Assembly: GCA_014872815.1 (NCBI GenBank)
Contig: WKFK01000010.1
Span: 124,001-188,000, forward strand
DNA length: 64,000 nucleotides
Reading direction: 5' to 3'
From: Paracoccaceae bacterium
Lineage (GTDB): Bacteria > Pseudomonadota > Alphaproteobacteria > Rhodobacterales > Rhodobacteraceae
Shown here: piece by piece, positions 27,515 through 36,449 of the stretch
How positions within the stretch are numbered: the first letter of the stretch is position 1
Layout of the letters: every line of letters begins with the position of its first letter
Program-made: the position numbers and the translations under genes
Notes under the pieces: generated by a model
Databases searched by the model: none
What the model saw: only the letters and a program-made list of their open reading frames with translations
Told to the model about the DNA's origin: nothing

Positions 27515-28123
27515 TCAGGATTTTTGTTTGGGTTTTGAAGTTGCCGCAGGCATGGCGGGAGGCTTTGAGGGCTGGCGTTTGGCTTTGGCAGCCGTGGCTG
27601 GAGGCGAGGCGGCCGGAGCTTCGGCTTCGACCGATTTCACGGTCGGTGCTGTTGCTTTTGCCGCGGCTTTGACAGGTGTGTCAGTTTTCACAACTGATCT
27701 TTGGGTTGTCGTGGTTTTGGGCGCTATGTCAGCCTTGGCCTTTGCGGTGGTTTTCCTCGGTGCCTTTGTTTTGGCGTTTTTTGCCGACTTTGGGGCGGCT
27801 GGAGCCTTTGCTTTCGGAGTTGCGGATTTGAATTCCGGTTCGGAGGGCGCAGGTTTGGTTGCTGTGTTTGAGGCGGGGGCGGCGGCTTTGGTTTTAGTCG
27901 TCGCAATCGACTTGGCGCGAGGTTTGCGTTTTGGCGCGGCCTGTTTGGCCGGGGCGCTTGTGACTGCAGGCTTTGGAGCACTGTTGCCGAACGGTGCGAG
28001 CATGGTGCCGACCAGCGCGCGGTTCATGGCGTGGGTCATGCGCATCTGGCGCTCCACCATGCGGGACATAAAGAAATAACCACTCAGTGAAGTTGTGATG
28101 GAATGAGTTGCAAACGTCGTCAT
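27515..28123 (-). CDS. Ala/Lys/Pro-rich low-complexity protein between ureB and ureC
   Basis: Product of about 202 residues. Residues 1-50 form an ordinary-looking domain ([20 protein letters not shown]), while the remaining 150 are composed largely of Ala, Lys, Pro and Thr with many AKAK and APAK-like repeats, like histone H1-type proteins or AlgP. The start is the ATG at 28123, preceded by AAGGAGA at 6 bases, a strong ribosome site that supports expression. It lies within the urease operon, 20 bp after ureB and 40 bp before ureC. I do not know its function. Confidence 0.75.
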   Translation of the reverse strand: MTTFATHSITTSLSGYFFMSRMVERQMRMTHAMNRALVGTMLAPFGNSAPKPAVTSAPAKQAAPKRKPRAKSIATTKTKAAAPASNTATKPAPSEPEFKSATPKAKAPAAPKSAKNAKTKAPRKTTAKAKADIAPKTTTTQRSVVKTDTPVKAAAKATAPTVKSVEAEAPAASPPATAAKAKRQPSKPPAMPAATSKPKQKS

Positions 28124-28143
28124 CAAAGTCTCCTTGGGTTAGG

Positions 28144-28452
28144 TCATGAGAGCGGTCCCATGACTTTCTGGTTGAAGCCGAAAATTCGGTGGGCACCGGA
28201 AATCGGGATCAGATGCACTTCGCGGCGCTGACCCGGCTCAAACCGCACGGCGGTGCCTGCGGCGATGTCCAAGCGCAGGCCATGGGCGGCGGTGCGGTCA
28301 AACGCCAGCGCGGGGTTGGTTTCGGCAAAGTGATAATGGCTGCCGACCTGGATCGGTCGGTCGCCTGTGTTTGCGACCATGAGGGTGGTGACCTCCGCGC
28401 CTTCGTTCAGGGTTAGCTCACCGTTCGCGGGGATCAATTCACCGGGGATCAT
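28144..28452 (-). CDS. ureB: urease subunit beta
   Basis: Structural beta subunit of urease, 102 residues. The start [20 protein letters not shown] and the segments [20 protein letters not shown] and [20 protein letters not shown] are characteristic. The ATG at 28452 overlaps the stop of the preceding 55-codon gene (ATGA), so translation is coupled to that small protein. Confidence 0.96.
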   Translation of the reverse strand: MIPGELIPANGELTLNEGAEVTTLMVANTGDRPIQVGSHYHFAETNPALAFDRTAAHGLRLDIAAGTAVRFEPGQRREVHLIPISGAHRIFGFNQKVMGPLS

Positions 28453-28616
28453 TTGAGGTTCCAGACCAATAGGCCCAGAGCGCCAACGACAACAGTGCCA
28501 ACCGCGATAGGTAGCCACACTGGATCACCAGCATGTGGGTGAAGGTGCGCGCCGGAGTGCGCAAGGGCTGGCGTTGTGGCGGTTGCGGCCATGGCGGCAA
28601 TGGCAAAACGTTGCAT
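28449..28616 (-). CDS. 55-residue His-containing membrane or secreted peptide
   Basis: Short gene between ureA and ureB. It encodes a signal-like N-terminus ([17 protein letters not shown]), a His-rich patch ([12 protein letters not shown]) and one hydrophobic span ([19 protein letters not shown]) ending NLK. An AAGGAGA ribosome site precedes the ATG. The stop overlaps the ureB start (ATGA), which supports it as a real, co-translated gene. A role in periplasmic nickel binding next to the membrane is suggested by the histidines, but this is inference. Confidence 0.78.
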   Translation of the reverse strand: MQRFAIAAMAATATTPALAHSGAHLHPHAGDPVWLPIAVGTVVVGALGLLVWNLK

Positions 28617-28628
28617 CAGAAGTCTCCT

Positions 28629-28931
28629 TTAGCGGATAGGGTTGTGCACGGTGACAAGCTTGGTGCCATCCGGGAAGGTGGCCTCGACTTGGACTTCGTG
28701 GATCATGTCGGCGATGCCATCCATGCACTGCGCGCGGGTGATCACGCGGGCACCGGATTGCATCAGGTCGGCCACGGATTTACCGTCGCGCGCACCTTCG
28801 ACCACGGCGTCGGTGATCAGGGCGATGGCTTCGGGGTGGTTGAGCTTTACGCCGCGCGCAAGGCGCTTGCGGGCGACTTCTGCGGCCATGGCAATCAGCA
28901 GTTTGTCTTTTTCACGTGGCGTGAGTTGCAT
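28629..28931 (-). CDS. ureA: urease subunit gamma
   Basis: Structural gamma subunit of urease, 100 residues, the usual length. It starts [20 protein letters not shown] and contains [18 protein letters not shown] and [20 protein letters not shown], all conserved in UreA. It starts 4 bases after ureD ends. Confidence 0.97.
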   Translation of the reverse strand: MQLTPREKDKLLIAMAAEVARKRLARGVKLNHPEAIALITDAVVEGARDGKSVADLMQSGARVITRAQCMDGIADMIHEVQVEATFPDGTKLVTVHNPIR

Positions 28932-28935
28932 CGGG

Positions 28936-29688
28936 TTAGAGCATCCATGTTCGAGGAAGATCAGCGCCGTTCAGATATGTCAGCGCGGGAATGAGAGATT
29001 GGCGCAGGGTGTAGCTGTCCTCCGCCAAGATGCGGGCAAACAGCAGCCCATCTCGGATCAGGCTGGCGCCTGCGGTTTGCGGCAGGTGGCTGCGTAGTGT
29101 GTTGAGATAGCGGTCTGCGTCCGGCGCGGCGAGCAAGAGCGTGGCCATGGCGCGCGCGCCACCGGCAATGGCCGTGCGGTTGAGGTGTTTTTGGACGTTG
29201 CCGGAGAGTTTTACCCGGTCGGCAAACAAAAGGTGGCCGTCCCGTTTTATGGTGATTTTATCGAACAACTCTGCGGCCTGCACGGTTTCGCCCATGGCTG
29301 TGCGGCCAAAGATCATGGGCTCCACCATCAGGAAGCGTGACGTGCTGTGCATGTCTACGGTGAGGCTGCGTGACAGGGCGGCGCCGTCAAACAGGATGGT
29401 TTCTTGTGGTAGCCAATCCATGCGCGCGCCCGCCGCGAGGCTGAGTTTGCTGTCAAGGCGGCCAGTGCGCACGTCGATGCTGCGATAGGCGCGTTCTGCG
29501 GCTTGAGTTGTAAGGGTCAGGTGGCTGCCTTCGCTTGCGTGGCCTGTGACATCAAACTGGTCGCCGCCGGTGATGCCGCCTGCCGTGTTCAGCAGGACCG
29601 CTTGCAATGCAGCGGTGCGTCCGTTTGGGTAGTTGGCATTTGGGAACAACACGCGGCTGGAGCCGGACAGACGCAGATCGTCCAACAC
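28936..29688 (-). CDS. ureD: urease accessory protein UreD (N-terminus uncertain)
   Basis: Scaffold of the urease maturation complex. The body is clear: [59 protein letters not shown]. The first possible start in this frame is the GTG at 29688, but UreD-like sequence continues upstream to 29841 (QTRQPRAIGTADIRSKLRDG) without ATG, GTG or TTG. An ATG at 29828 exists in another frame and would join if the five-C run at 29770-29774 (minus strand) had one more base. So either a frameshift or a non-standard start is present; the coordinates given are the minimal frame. Confidence 0.8.
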   Translation of the reverse strand: MLDDLRLSGSSRVLFPNANYPNGRTAALQAVLLNTAGGITGGDQFDVTGHASEGSHLTLTTQAAERAYRSIDVRTGRLDSKLSLAAGARMDWLPQETILFDGAALSRSLTVDMHSTSRFLMVEPMIFGRTAMGETVQAAELFDKITIKRDGHLLFADRVKLSGNVQKHLNRTAIAGGARAMATLLLAAPDADRYLNTLRSHLPQTAGASLIRDGLLFARILAEDSYTLRQSLIPALTYLNGADLPRTWML

Positions 29689-30087
29689 GGAGACACCATC
29701 GCGCAGTTTGCTGCGGATGTCGGCCGTACCAATGGCGCGGGGCTGCCGTGTTTGAGCAGGCGTTGATATGGGGGCAAATGCGGTGATGGCGTGCTTCCCG
29801 AAGTGATGCGTTGCCTTATCGCTCGCATCACACAGGAGAGGTCAAAAGAAGGGGTGCTGCTGATTTGAGCAGGCACAAAGGAGAGCGATTAAAAATCAGT
29901 CGAAAAGCCATGAGGTGCCTAAAAACTGCGCAATTTGAGAATGCGCGGCAGATTGTCTATGCCCAATTGTGTTTTGACCCCTCAAAGGCCATTTTGCCGC
30001 CAGTTTCGAATCGCCTGAAATCAGGTGTTTGGTGGCCGCTCAAGGGTCACTGTCAAAGCCCGGCACAGGTCGGAAAAGGAGCCCAAC
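29689..30087. other. intergenic region between ureD and rpe
   Basis: The left part, to about 29841, carries the in-frame upstream extension of ureD. The remaining 245 bp are the divergent promoter region of the urease operon and rpe. It is AT-richer than its surroundings around 29880-29960, but I cannot place -35/-10 elements with confidence. The right end holds the rpe ribosome site AAAGGAG (30075-30081). Confidence 0.5.
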
Positions 30088-30777
30088 ATGAGCTTTGATC
30101 GCAAAATCAAAATTGCCCCGTCCATTCTCTCGGCGGATTTTGCCAACTTTGGCCAGGAGATCCGCGCGATCGAGGATCAGGGCGCAGATTGGGTGCATGT
30201 GGATGTGATGGATGGGCACTTTGTGCCAAACCTGACATTCGGCCCACCCGCCGTGAAAGCATTCCGCCCGCACGTCAAAACCTTCATGGACGTGCATCTG
30301 ATGATCGCGCCGGTGGATCCCTATATCGAAGCCTATGCCGAAGCGGGGGCGGATATGATCACCGCGCATGTAGAGGCGGGTCCACACATTCACCGCACCA
30401 TTCAGGCGATCAAAGCGCAGGGTGTGAAAGCCGGTGTGAGCCTGAACCCGGGTACGCCGCTTGAAAGTATCGAGCATGTGCTGGACCTCGTGGACATGGT
30501 GCTGATCATGACCGTGAACCCAGGCTTTGGCGGGCAGAAGTTCATTCACTCCGGTGTTGAGAAAACCCGTCGCCTGCGTCAGATGATTGGCGACCGGGAG
30601 ATCCACATTCAGATCGATGGCGGCGTGACCACTGAAACCGCGCCGTTGGTGGCGGAAGCCGGTGCCGACGTTCTGGTTGCGGGCTCTGCCGTGTTCAAGG
30701 GCGGCTCTGTTGATAAGGCGGAGGTGTACGGTGAGAACATTCGCGCCATCCGTGCAGCAGCCGAAGCGGCCCAGTAA
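30088..30777 (+). CDS. rpe: ribulose-phosphate 3-epimerase
   Basis: Pentose phosphate and Calvin cycle enzyme that interconverts ribulose 5-phosphate and xylulose 5-phosphate. The 229-residue TIM barrel shows [56 protein letters not shown] and IQIDGGV with the metal-binding His and Asp residues. The start is the ATG at 30088 with AAAGGAG upstream; the longer frame from 30025 adds an unrelated leader. It seems to be a single-gene unit, ending 22 bp from the convergent SH3 gene. Confidence 0.97.
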   Translation: MSFDRKIKIAPSILSADFANFGQEIRAIEDQGADWVHVDVMDGHFVPNLTFGPPAVKAFRPHVKTFMDVHLMIAPVDPYIEAYAEAGADMITAHVEAGPHIHRTIQAIKAQGVKAGVSLNPGTPLESIEHVLDLVDMVLIMTVNPGFGGQKFIHSGVEKTRRLRQMIGDREIHIQIDGGVTTETAPLVAEAGADVLVAGSAVFKGGSVDKAEVYGENIRAIRAAAEAAQ

Positions 30778-30798
30778 ACTGAAGGATGTGGGGCGGGA

Positions 30799-31323
30799 TC
30801 AGTCGCGGATCTCGTCGGCGTCTACGCCCCAAAGGTTCTCTTTAAGCGCCCAGCCTTTGTAGCCGCCTGCGTTAAGGCGGCACCAGTCTGGGTTGCATTC
30901 TTCCAGCTTTGCAATCACGCCATGTTCCAGATGCGCCGCAGTGCCGACCTTTTCACCGGGCCGCATGGCCAAGGGGAGCATGTCTTTCTGTACAATAACA
31001 GTGCGCACGCCGGACAGCAGGGAATAATGCACCCAGCCGCCTGCCCCTTCGATATCGCGCACACGCCGCCAATGGCCGTATTCGGCGGTGATCTGCAGCG
31101 GCATGGATTTGCGGGTGAAGACCCAGTCGATGCGATGGGTGCGCGAAGGGCCGCGCCGCACGTTGGCCTTGGTGGCTTTGAGCGACACGTATCGTGGCAT
31201 CGGCAGGTTGGTGACCGGCCCACGTTTTTTCTCTGCCGGGGCTTCAGCCGCAACAGATGTTGTGAGCGCCAATAGCAAAGCCGCGCCCAAGCTCACGAGA
31301 GATTTTGTACCCAAGGTGAACAT
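30799..31323 (-). CDS. secreted SH3-domain protein
   Basis: Exported protein of 174 residues with a signal peptide (LVSLGAALLLALTTSVAAEA). Two bacterial SH3-like units can be seen: SLKATKANVRRGPSRTHRID with WVHYSLLSG, and AMRPGEKVGTAAHLEHGV with LNAGGYKGWALKENLWGV. Such proteins commonly bind peptidoglycan, but many remain unassigned. The start is the ATG at 31323; the open frame upstream overlaps the divergent dehydrogenase and is not coding. Confidence 0.88.
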   Translation of the reverse strand: MFTLGTKSLVSLGAALLLALTTSVAAEAPAEKKRGPVTNLPMPRYVSLKATKANVRRGPSRTHRIDWVFTRKSMPLQITAEYGHWRRVRDIEGAGGWVHYSLLSGVRTVIVQKDMLPLAMRPGEKVGTAAHLEHGVIAKLEECNPDWCRLNAGGYKGWALKENLWGVDADEIRD

Positions 31324-31432
31324 ATTGCCTGATTTTTCTGCTCTGGTGGCGCTCGCAGGTTCTTGTGCCTGACTGACCTGTGGGGCAGTGTGGCAGCAAC
31401 GCGCCGAATTGGAAAGCATTGGGAGGCCCTGC

Positions 31433-32419
31433 ATGCCAAAGCAACGTCTGAGTGTTGTCGTTACGCGACGCTTACCGGAAGCTGTTGAAACACGACTGTC
31501 AGAACTCTTTGACGTACGCCTGCGCGACGATGACACGCCAATGAGCCGCGAGCAGCTGGCCGAGGCGATGAAAGACGCAGACGTTTTGGTGCCCACGTTG
31601 AGCGACAAGATTGACGCCAACCTGATTGCGCAAGCCGGGGATCGGCTGAAGTTGATTGCCAACTATGGCGCGGGGGTCGACCATATTGATGTGGCCTCTG
31701 CCCGTCAGCGGGGCGTGCTGGTGTCCAACACGCCGGGCGTGTCCGCAGATGACACGGCGGATATGGCGCTGGCGCTGATTTTGGGTGTGACTCGTCGCGT
31801 GAGCGAAGGGGTGCAGCGTATGCAGTCTGGCGAATGGGATGGCTGGGCGCCAACTGCGCTTTTGGGCGGCCGTGTGAGCGGCAAGCGGCTTGGCATTCTG
31901 GGTATGGGGCGTGTTGGCACCGCCGTGGCACGGCGCGCGCAGGCCTGCGGTATGCAGATTCATTACCACAACCGTCGCCGTTTGCGCCCTGAAATCGAAG
32001 AGCAATATGAGGCGACTTATTGGGAGAGTCTCGATCAGATGCTGGCCCGTATGGACGTGGTGTCTGTGAACTGTCCACATACGCCGTCGACTTTCCACCT
32101 GCTCAACGCGCGGCGTTTGAAGCTGATGAAGCCTGCCTCTGTGATCATCAATACCTCGCGGGGGGAGGTGATCGACGAGAACGCCATGGTGCGGATGCTT
32201 AAGGCGGGCGAAATCGCGGGCGCGGGTCTGGATGTGTATGAGCACGGGCACGAAATCCACCCGGATTTGCGCGGACATCCCAATGTGGTGCTGATGCCGC
32301 ATATGGGGTCTGCTACTATAGAGGGGCGGATCGAGATGGGTGAGAAAGTCCTCATCAATATCAAGACCTTCGATGATGGGCACCGGCCACCGGATCTGGT
32401 GGTTCCGGCGATGCTCTAA
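31433..32419 (+). CDS. D-2-hydroxyacid dehydrogenase (glyoxylate/hydroxypyruvate reductase type)
   Basis: NAD(P)-dependent dehydrogenase of 328 residues. The substrate domain carries IANYGAGVDHIDV, the cofactor domain LGILGMGRVGTAVARRAQAC, then VSVNCPHTPSTFHLLN, NTSRGEVIDENAM with the catalytic Arg, and MPHMGSATIEGR with the catalytic His. Resemblance is closest to glyoxylate reductases. Start chosen at 31433 with GGGAGG a few bases upstream. The stop is followed 6 bases later by thpR, so they likely form one transcript. Confidence 0.92.
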   Translation: MPKQRLSVVVTRRLPEAVETRLSELFDVRLRDDDTPMSREQLAEAMKDADVLVPTLSDKIDANLIAQAGDRLKLIANYGAGVDHIDVASARQRGVLVSNTPGVSADDTADMALALILGVTRRVSEGVQRMQSGEWDGWAPTALLGGRVSGKRLGILGMGRVGTAVARRAQACGMQIHYHNRRRLRPEIEEQYEATYWESLDQMLARMDVVSVNCPHTPSTFHLLNARRLKLMKPASVIINTSRGEVIDENAMVRMLKAGEIAGAGLDVYEHGHEIHPDLRGHPNVVLMPHMGSATIEGRIEMGEKVLINIKTFDDGHRPPDLVVPAML

Positions 32420-32425
32420 GCCTTC

Positions 32426-32977
32426 ATGCGCGCTTTCGTTGGCATTCCGTTGGACGGGTCAGAGGCGGAAGCGCTTCTGGATGTGCAAGGGCGGATTGCT
32501 GTGGGGCGCGAGGTGCCGGCGGCCAATCTGCATCTGACGTTGGCGTTTCTGGACGATCAGCCAGTGGAGATGCTCGAGGCATTGCACGAAGAGCTGGAAC
32601 TGATCCGGCAGTCGCAGTTTGAACTCCACCTGAAAGGCATGGACATCTTTGGCGCGCCGCGCAGCCGGTCTTTTGGGCTGTTGGCGGCACCTGATCCGGT
32701 GTTGATGGCGTTGCAGGCGGATGTGGCGCAAGCGGCGCGGCGGCTTGGCATTGGTTTAGAAAAACGTCGGTTTCGTCCGCATGTAACGCTCAGCCGATTT
32801 CGAGATGGGAAACAGCCGCCGGAGCGGGTGCAGGCGGCCCTGTCGCGCGGGGCCTCACTGGAAATTGATCCGATCCTTGTTAGCGAAATCGCCTTGTATC
32901 GTTCCTCTTTGACCTCGGAGGGCGCGGTCTATGAGGTCCTGAGCAGCTATCCGCTGTTGGTGCAGGGCCTGTCCTGA
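32426..32977 (+). CDS. thpR: RNA 2',3'-cyclic phosphodiesterase
   Basis: Two-histidine (2H) phosphoesterase of the LigT/ThpR group, 183 residues, hydrolysing 2',3'-cyclic phosphate ends of RNA. The two catalytic HxTx motifs are visible: HLTLAFLDDQ in the first half and HVTLSRFRD in the second. RAFVGIPLD at the N-terminus and FGLLAAPDPVLMALQADV are typical. It lies 6 bp after the hydroxyacid dehydrogenase. Confidence 0.93.
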   Translation: MRAFVGIPLDGSEAEALLDVQGRIAVGREVPAANLHLTLAFLDDQPVEMLEALHEELELIRQSQFELHLKGMDIFGAPRSRSFGLLAAPDPVLMALQADVAQAARRLGIGLEKRRFRPHVTLSRFRDGKQPPERVQAALSRGASLEIDPILVSEIALYRSSLTSEGAVYEVLSSYPLLVQGLS

Positions 32978-33047
32978 CCTAAGCTGATTTCCAAGCGGCG
33001 ACCAACACCTTGGGTTGCCGGATTGTCTTTTGGTTTGGGAGTTGGTC

Positions 33048-34829
33048 ATGAAGCGATTTTTATCAGCGGTTTCTGTTGCTTGCTTGTTGGTGTCCGCGTC
33101 GGGTGCGCAGGAGGCGGCCGATGGCGTGGCGCCGGAGGAGGGTTCTGCGCTGGGTATGAATGTGCCGCAAAGCCTGCAGGCGGCGCTGGCCGCTAAGACG
33201 CAAGGCGCGCCTAGCAAGGCAAATGATTGGATGGTGGCGGCGGCGCACCCCTTGGCGGTGGAGGCTGGCGCAGAAGTGTTGCGCGACGGAGGCACGGCGG
33301 CGGATGCGATGGTGGCGGTGCAGGCTGTGCTGGGGCTGGTGGAACCGCAAAGTTCGGGTTTGGGCGGTGGGGCTTTTCTGGTTTGGTATGACGCCGAAAG
33401 CGGCGAGGTGACAACGCTGGATGGGCGCGAGACCGCGCCTTTGGCGGCCACGCCGCGCCTGTTCCAAGACGAAAACGGGGAAACCTTGAAGTTCTTTGAG
33501 GCGGTTGTCGGCGGGCGATCCGTGGGCGTGCCAGGGACGCCGATGTTGATGGAAGTGGCACACCGCAAATGGGGACGCAGCCAGTGGCCAAGCCTGTTTC
33601 TGCCTGCCATTCGTCATGCAGAAATCGGCTTTCCTGTGTCGCCGCGCATGGCCGCGTCCGTGGCACGCGATGCCGAACGGCTGGCGACTCATCCTGTCAC
33701 CGCTGGCTATTTCCTGCCCGGAGGCACGCCGCTGGCGGAAGGTGAGATCCTGTTCAACATGGACTACGCGAAGAGCCTGCGATTGATGGCAGCGCAGGGC
33801 GCAGCCCCGTTTTACACAGGTGAGATCGCAGCGGATATTGTGGGGGCGGTACAGGATGCTAACAATCCGGGCGCGTTGAGCGCGGTGGATTTGGCGCTGT
33901 ATCAGGTCAAAGAGCGGCCGGCGGTTTGCGTGGAATATCGTGCGCATGATGTCTGTGGCATGGGGCCGCCATCATCCGGCGGGCTGACCGTGGGGCAAAT
34001 CCTTGGATTGGTGCGGCCTTACGACATTGGAGGGCTTGGGCCTGACAGCGCGGATGCTTGGCGGCTGATTGGCGATGCTTCACGCCTCGCCTTCGCAGAT
34101 CGGGGCCGCTACATGGCGGATAGCGACTATGTGCCTGTGCCAAGTGCGGGGCTTCTGGCACCGGAGTATCTGGCGGAGCGGGCGAAGCTGTTGGAAGGCG
34201 CTGCAGCTTTGGAGAGCGTTGCGCCGGGCGCACCGGAGTTTGATCACACGTTGCACTATGCCGATGGAGAGAGCTTTGCGCAGCCTTCCACGTCGCACAT
34301 CTCCATTGTCGACAGCTATGGCAACGCTTTGTCCATGACGACGACCATTGAAAACGGGTTTGGCAGCCGGGTGATGACAAATGGGTTCCTGCTGAACAAC
34401 GAGCTGACGGATTTCTCTTTCCGTTCCCATCGCGATGGCGTGCCGGTGGCCAACCGTGTGGAGCCAGGCAAGCGGCCACGCTCCTCCATGGCGCCAACCA
34501 TTGTTTTAAAAGATGGCAAGCCGACGCTGGTGGTGGGCAGTCCGGGCGGCAGTCGGATCATTGGTTATGTCGCCAAAACCATCATCGCGCATCTGGATTG
34601 GGGCATGGATGTGCAGCAGGCAATTGATCTGCCGCATCTGGTGAATCGCTTTGGCACCTATGACATTGAGACGGAGAGCGCGGCTATGGAGTTTGGCGAG
34701 TCTCTGACCGGCATGGGCTACAAGGTAAATGCGCGGGACCTGAATTCCGGGCTGCACGCGATATCAGTTGGGAAGACGTTACTGGGTGGGGCGGACAACC
34801 GGCGCGAAGGGCTGGCCTATGGCGAATAG
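33048..34829 (+). CDS. ggt: gamma-glutamyltransferase
   Basis: Periplasmic N-terminal nucleophile hydrolase that cleaves gamma-glutamyl bonds of glutathione and related compounds, 593 residues. The signal peptide is FLSAVSVACLLVSASGAQ. The self-processing and catalytic threonine is in QPSTSHISIVDSYGN, followed by SMTTTIENGFGSR and the oxyanion/substrate segment GSPGGSRIIGYV; the lower-subunit part RPRSSMAPTIVLKDG is also typical. Start at 33048 with GGGAG upstream. Confidence 0.94.
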   Translation: MKRFLSAVSVACLLVSASGAQEAADGVAPEEGSALGMNVPQSLQAALAAKTQGAPSKANDWMVAAAHPLAVEAGAEVLRDGGTAADAMVAVQAVLGLVEPQSSGLGGGAFLVWYDAESGEVTTLDGRETAPLAATPRLFQDENGETLKFFEAVVGGRSVGVPGTPMLMEVAHRKWGRSQWPSLFLPAIRHAEIGFPVSPRMAASVARDAERLATHPVTAGYFLPGGTPLAEGEILFNMDYAKSLRLMAAQGAAPFYTGEIAADIVGAVQDANNPGALSAVDLALYQVKERPAVCVEYRAHDVCGMGPPSSGGLTVGQILGLVRPYDIGGLGPDSADAWRLIGDASRLAFADRGRYMADSDYVPVPSAGLLAPEYLAERAKLLEGAAALESVAPGAPEFDHTLHYADGESFAQPSTSHISIVDSYGNALSMTTTIENGFGSRVMTNGFLLNNELTDFSFRSHRDGVPVANRVEPGKRPRSSMAPTIVLKDGKPTLVVGSPGGSRIIGYVAKTIIAHLDWGMDVQQAIDLPHLVNRFGTYDIETESAAMEFGESLTGMGYKVNARDLNSGLHAISVGKTLLGGADNRREGLAYGE

Positions 34830-34897
34830 TCGTGGTTGACCTCCTGTTGGGCGCCGCTTAGCCATGGCGCAAATCGACATGGAGAAGGGGAGTGCCC

Positions 34898-36295
34898 ATG
34901 GGATTGGCAGTGGATTTGCCGCGCAATGAAGAGGGAATTGCGGCGGCTTTGGGAGTGCTGAAACAGCAGTTTGGCGAGGCGTTTCACACCGGTCAGTCGA
35001 TGCGTGAGCAGCATGGGCACACCACCACCTGGATTGAGACACAGGCGCCGGATGCGGTGATCTTTGCCAAGTCCACCCAAGAGGTGAGCGACATCGTTAA
35101 AACCTGCGCCACGCATAAGGTGCCGGTGATTGCCTATGGAACCGGTACCTCGCTGGAGGGGCATGTGAATGCACCGGCGGGGGGCGTGTGTATTGACCTG
35201 ACTGAAATGAACAAGGTGGTGGCGGTGAACGCCGAGGACCTTGATTGTGTGGTGCAGCCGGGAGTGACGCGCGAGCAGCTGAATCTGGAGCTACGTGACC
35301 AGGGGCTGTTTTTCCCGATTGATCCGGGGGCCAATGCGTCTCTGGGTGGCATGGCCTCCACCCGCGCCAGCGGCACCAATGCGGTGCGCTACGGTACGAT
35401 GAAAGACAACATCCTGAGCCTTGAGGTGGTGCTGCCGTCTGGTGAGGTGATCCGTACTGCGAGCCGGGCCAAAAAATCCAGCGCGGGTTATGACCTGACC
35501 CGCCTGATGATTGGCTCGGAAGGCACCTTGGGCATCATCACTGAGATCACGCTGAAGCTACAGGGCATTCCTGAGGCGATGTCCTCGGCTCGCTGTTCGT
35601 TTGAGACCATTGATGCGGCCTGTCAGGCGGTGATGATGACCATCCAGTATGGCATCCCGGTGGCACGGATTGAGTTGCTGGATTCGCTCGCGGTGAAGGC
35701 AGCCAATGACTATTCGAAATTGGACCTTCCGGAGCAGCATCTGCTTTTGCTGGAGTTCCATGGCTCGGAAACCGGTGTGGCAGAGCAGGCCGAGATGTTT
35801 GGCCACATCGCTGAAGAGGTCGGTGGCACCGGGTTTGAGTGGACGCAGAAGGCCGAGGATCGCAGCAAGCTGTGGCAGGCGCGGCATGACATGTATTGGG
35901 CGGCGTTGGCGTTGCGTCCGGGGGCGAAGGGTATTTCCACCGACGTCTGTGTGCCAATTTCGCGGCTGGCGGAATGTGTGACTGTGGCCAAGGAAAAGGC
36001 GGATGAGCTGGGGCTGATCTCCACCGTGGTGGGCCACGTCGGGGACGGAAACTTCCACATGCTGCCGCTGGTGGATATGGACAACCCGGATGAAGTGGCC
36101 GCAGCGCAGGGCTATGTCAGCTGGCTCAACGACGTGGCGATCGAGATGGGCGGCACCTGTACCGGTGAGCATGGCATCGGGCAGGGTAAAAAGCCGTATC
36201 TGCGCAAAGAGCTGGGCGGCGCGGTGGACGTGATGGCGGCGATCAAAGTGGCCATTGACCCGGATGGCATCATGAATCCGGGTAAGATTTTCTAA
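34898..36295 (+). CDS. FAD-linked dehydrogenase, D-lactate/glycolate oxidase (GlcD) family
   Basis: FAD-dependent 2-hydroxyacid dehydrogenase of 465 residues. The PP-loop FAD-binding fold is seen in PVIAYGTGTSLEGHVNAPAG, PGANASLGGMASTRASGTNA and IGSEGTLGIITEITLKL; the catalytic and metal-binding end shows VVGHVGDGNFHMLPLVD and CTGEHGIGQGKKPYL. Both D-lactate and glycolate dehydrogenases fit; no partner iron-sulfur subunit is encoded nearby, which favours a stand-alone D-lactate type. ATG at 34898 follows AGAAGGGGAG; a GTG two codons upstream is possible. Confidence 0.9.
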   Translation: MGLAVDLPRNEEGIAAALGVLKQQFGEAFHTGQSMREQHGHTTTWIETQAPDAVIFAKSTQEVSDIVKTCATHKVPVIAYGTGTSLEGHVNAPAGGVCIDLTEMNKVVAVNAEDLDCVVQPGVTREQLNLELRDQGLFFPIDPGANASLGGMASTRASGTNAVRYGTMKDNILSLEVVLPSGEVIRTASRAKKSSAGYDLTRLMIGSEGTLGIITEITLKLQGIPEAMSSARCSFETIDAACQAVMMTIQYGIPVARIELLDSLAVKAANDYSKLDLPEQHLLLLEFHGSETGVAEQAEMFGHIAEEVGGTGFEWTQKAEDRSKLWQARHDMYWAALALRPGAKGISTDVCVPISRLAECVTVAKEKADELGLISTVVGHVGDGNFHMLPLVDMDNPDEVAAAQGYVSWLNDVAIEMGGTCTGEHGIGQGKKPYLRKELGGAVDVMAAIKVAIDPDGIMNPGKIF

Positions 36296-36449
36296 GTTTA
36301 GAGAGATGAAAAATGGCGGAGCCAGCCGAAATCGGGTGGCTCCTTCTGTCGCTTGGCGTGATGTGCAAGTGAGATGGCGCAATCTGCGTTTTAATTTCCG
36401 GTTTTGGTGCCAAGATCGGTGGCATCAAGGTCGATAGGAGTGAACGCAG

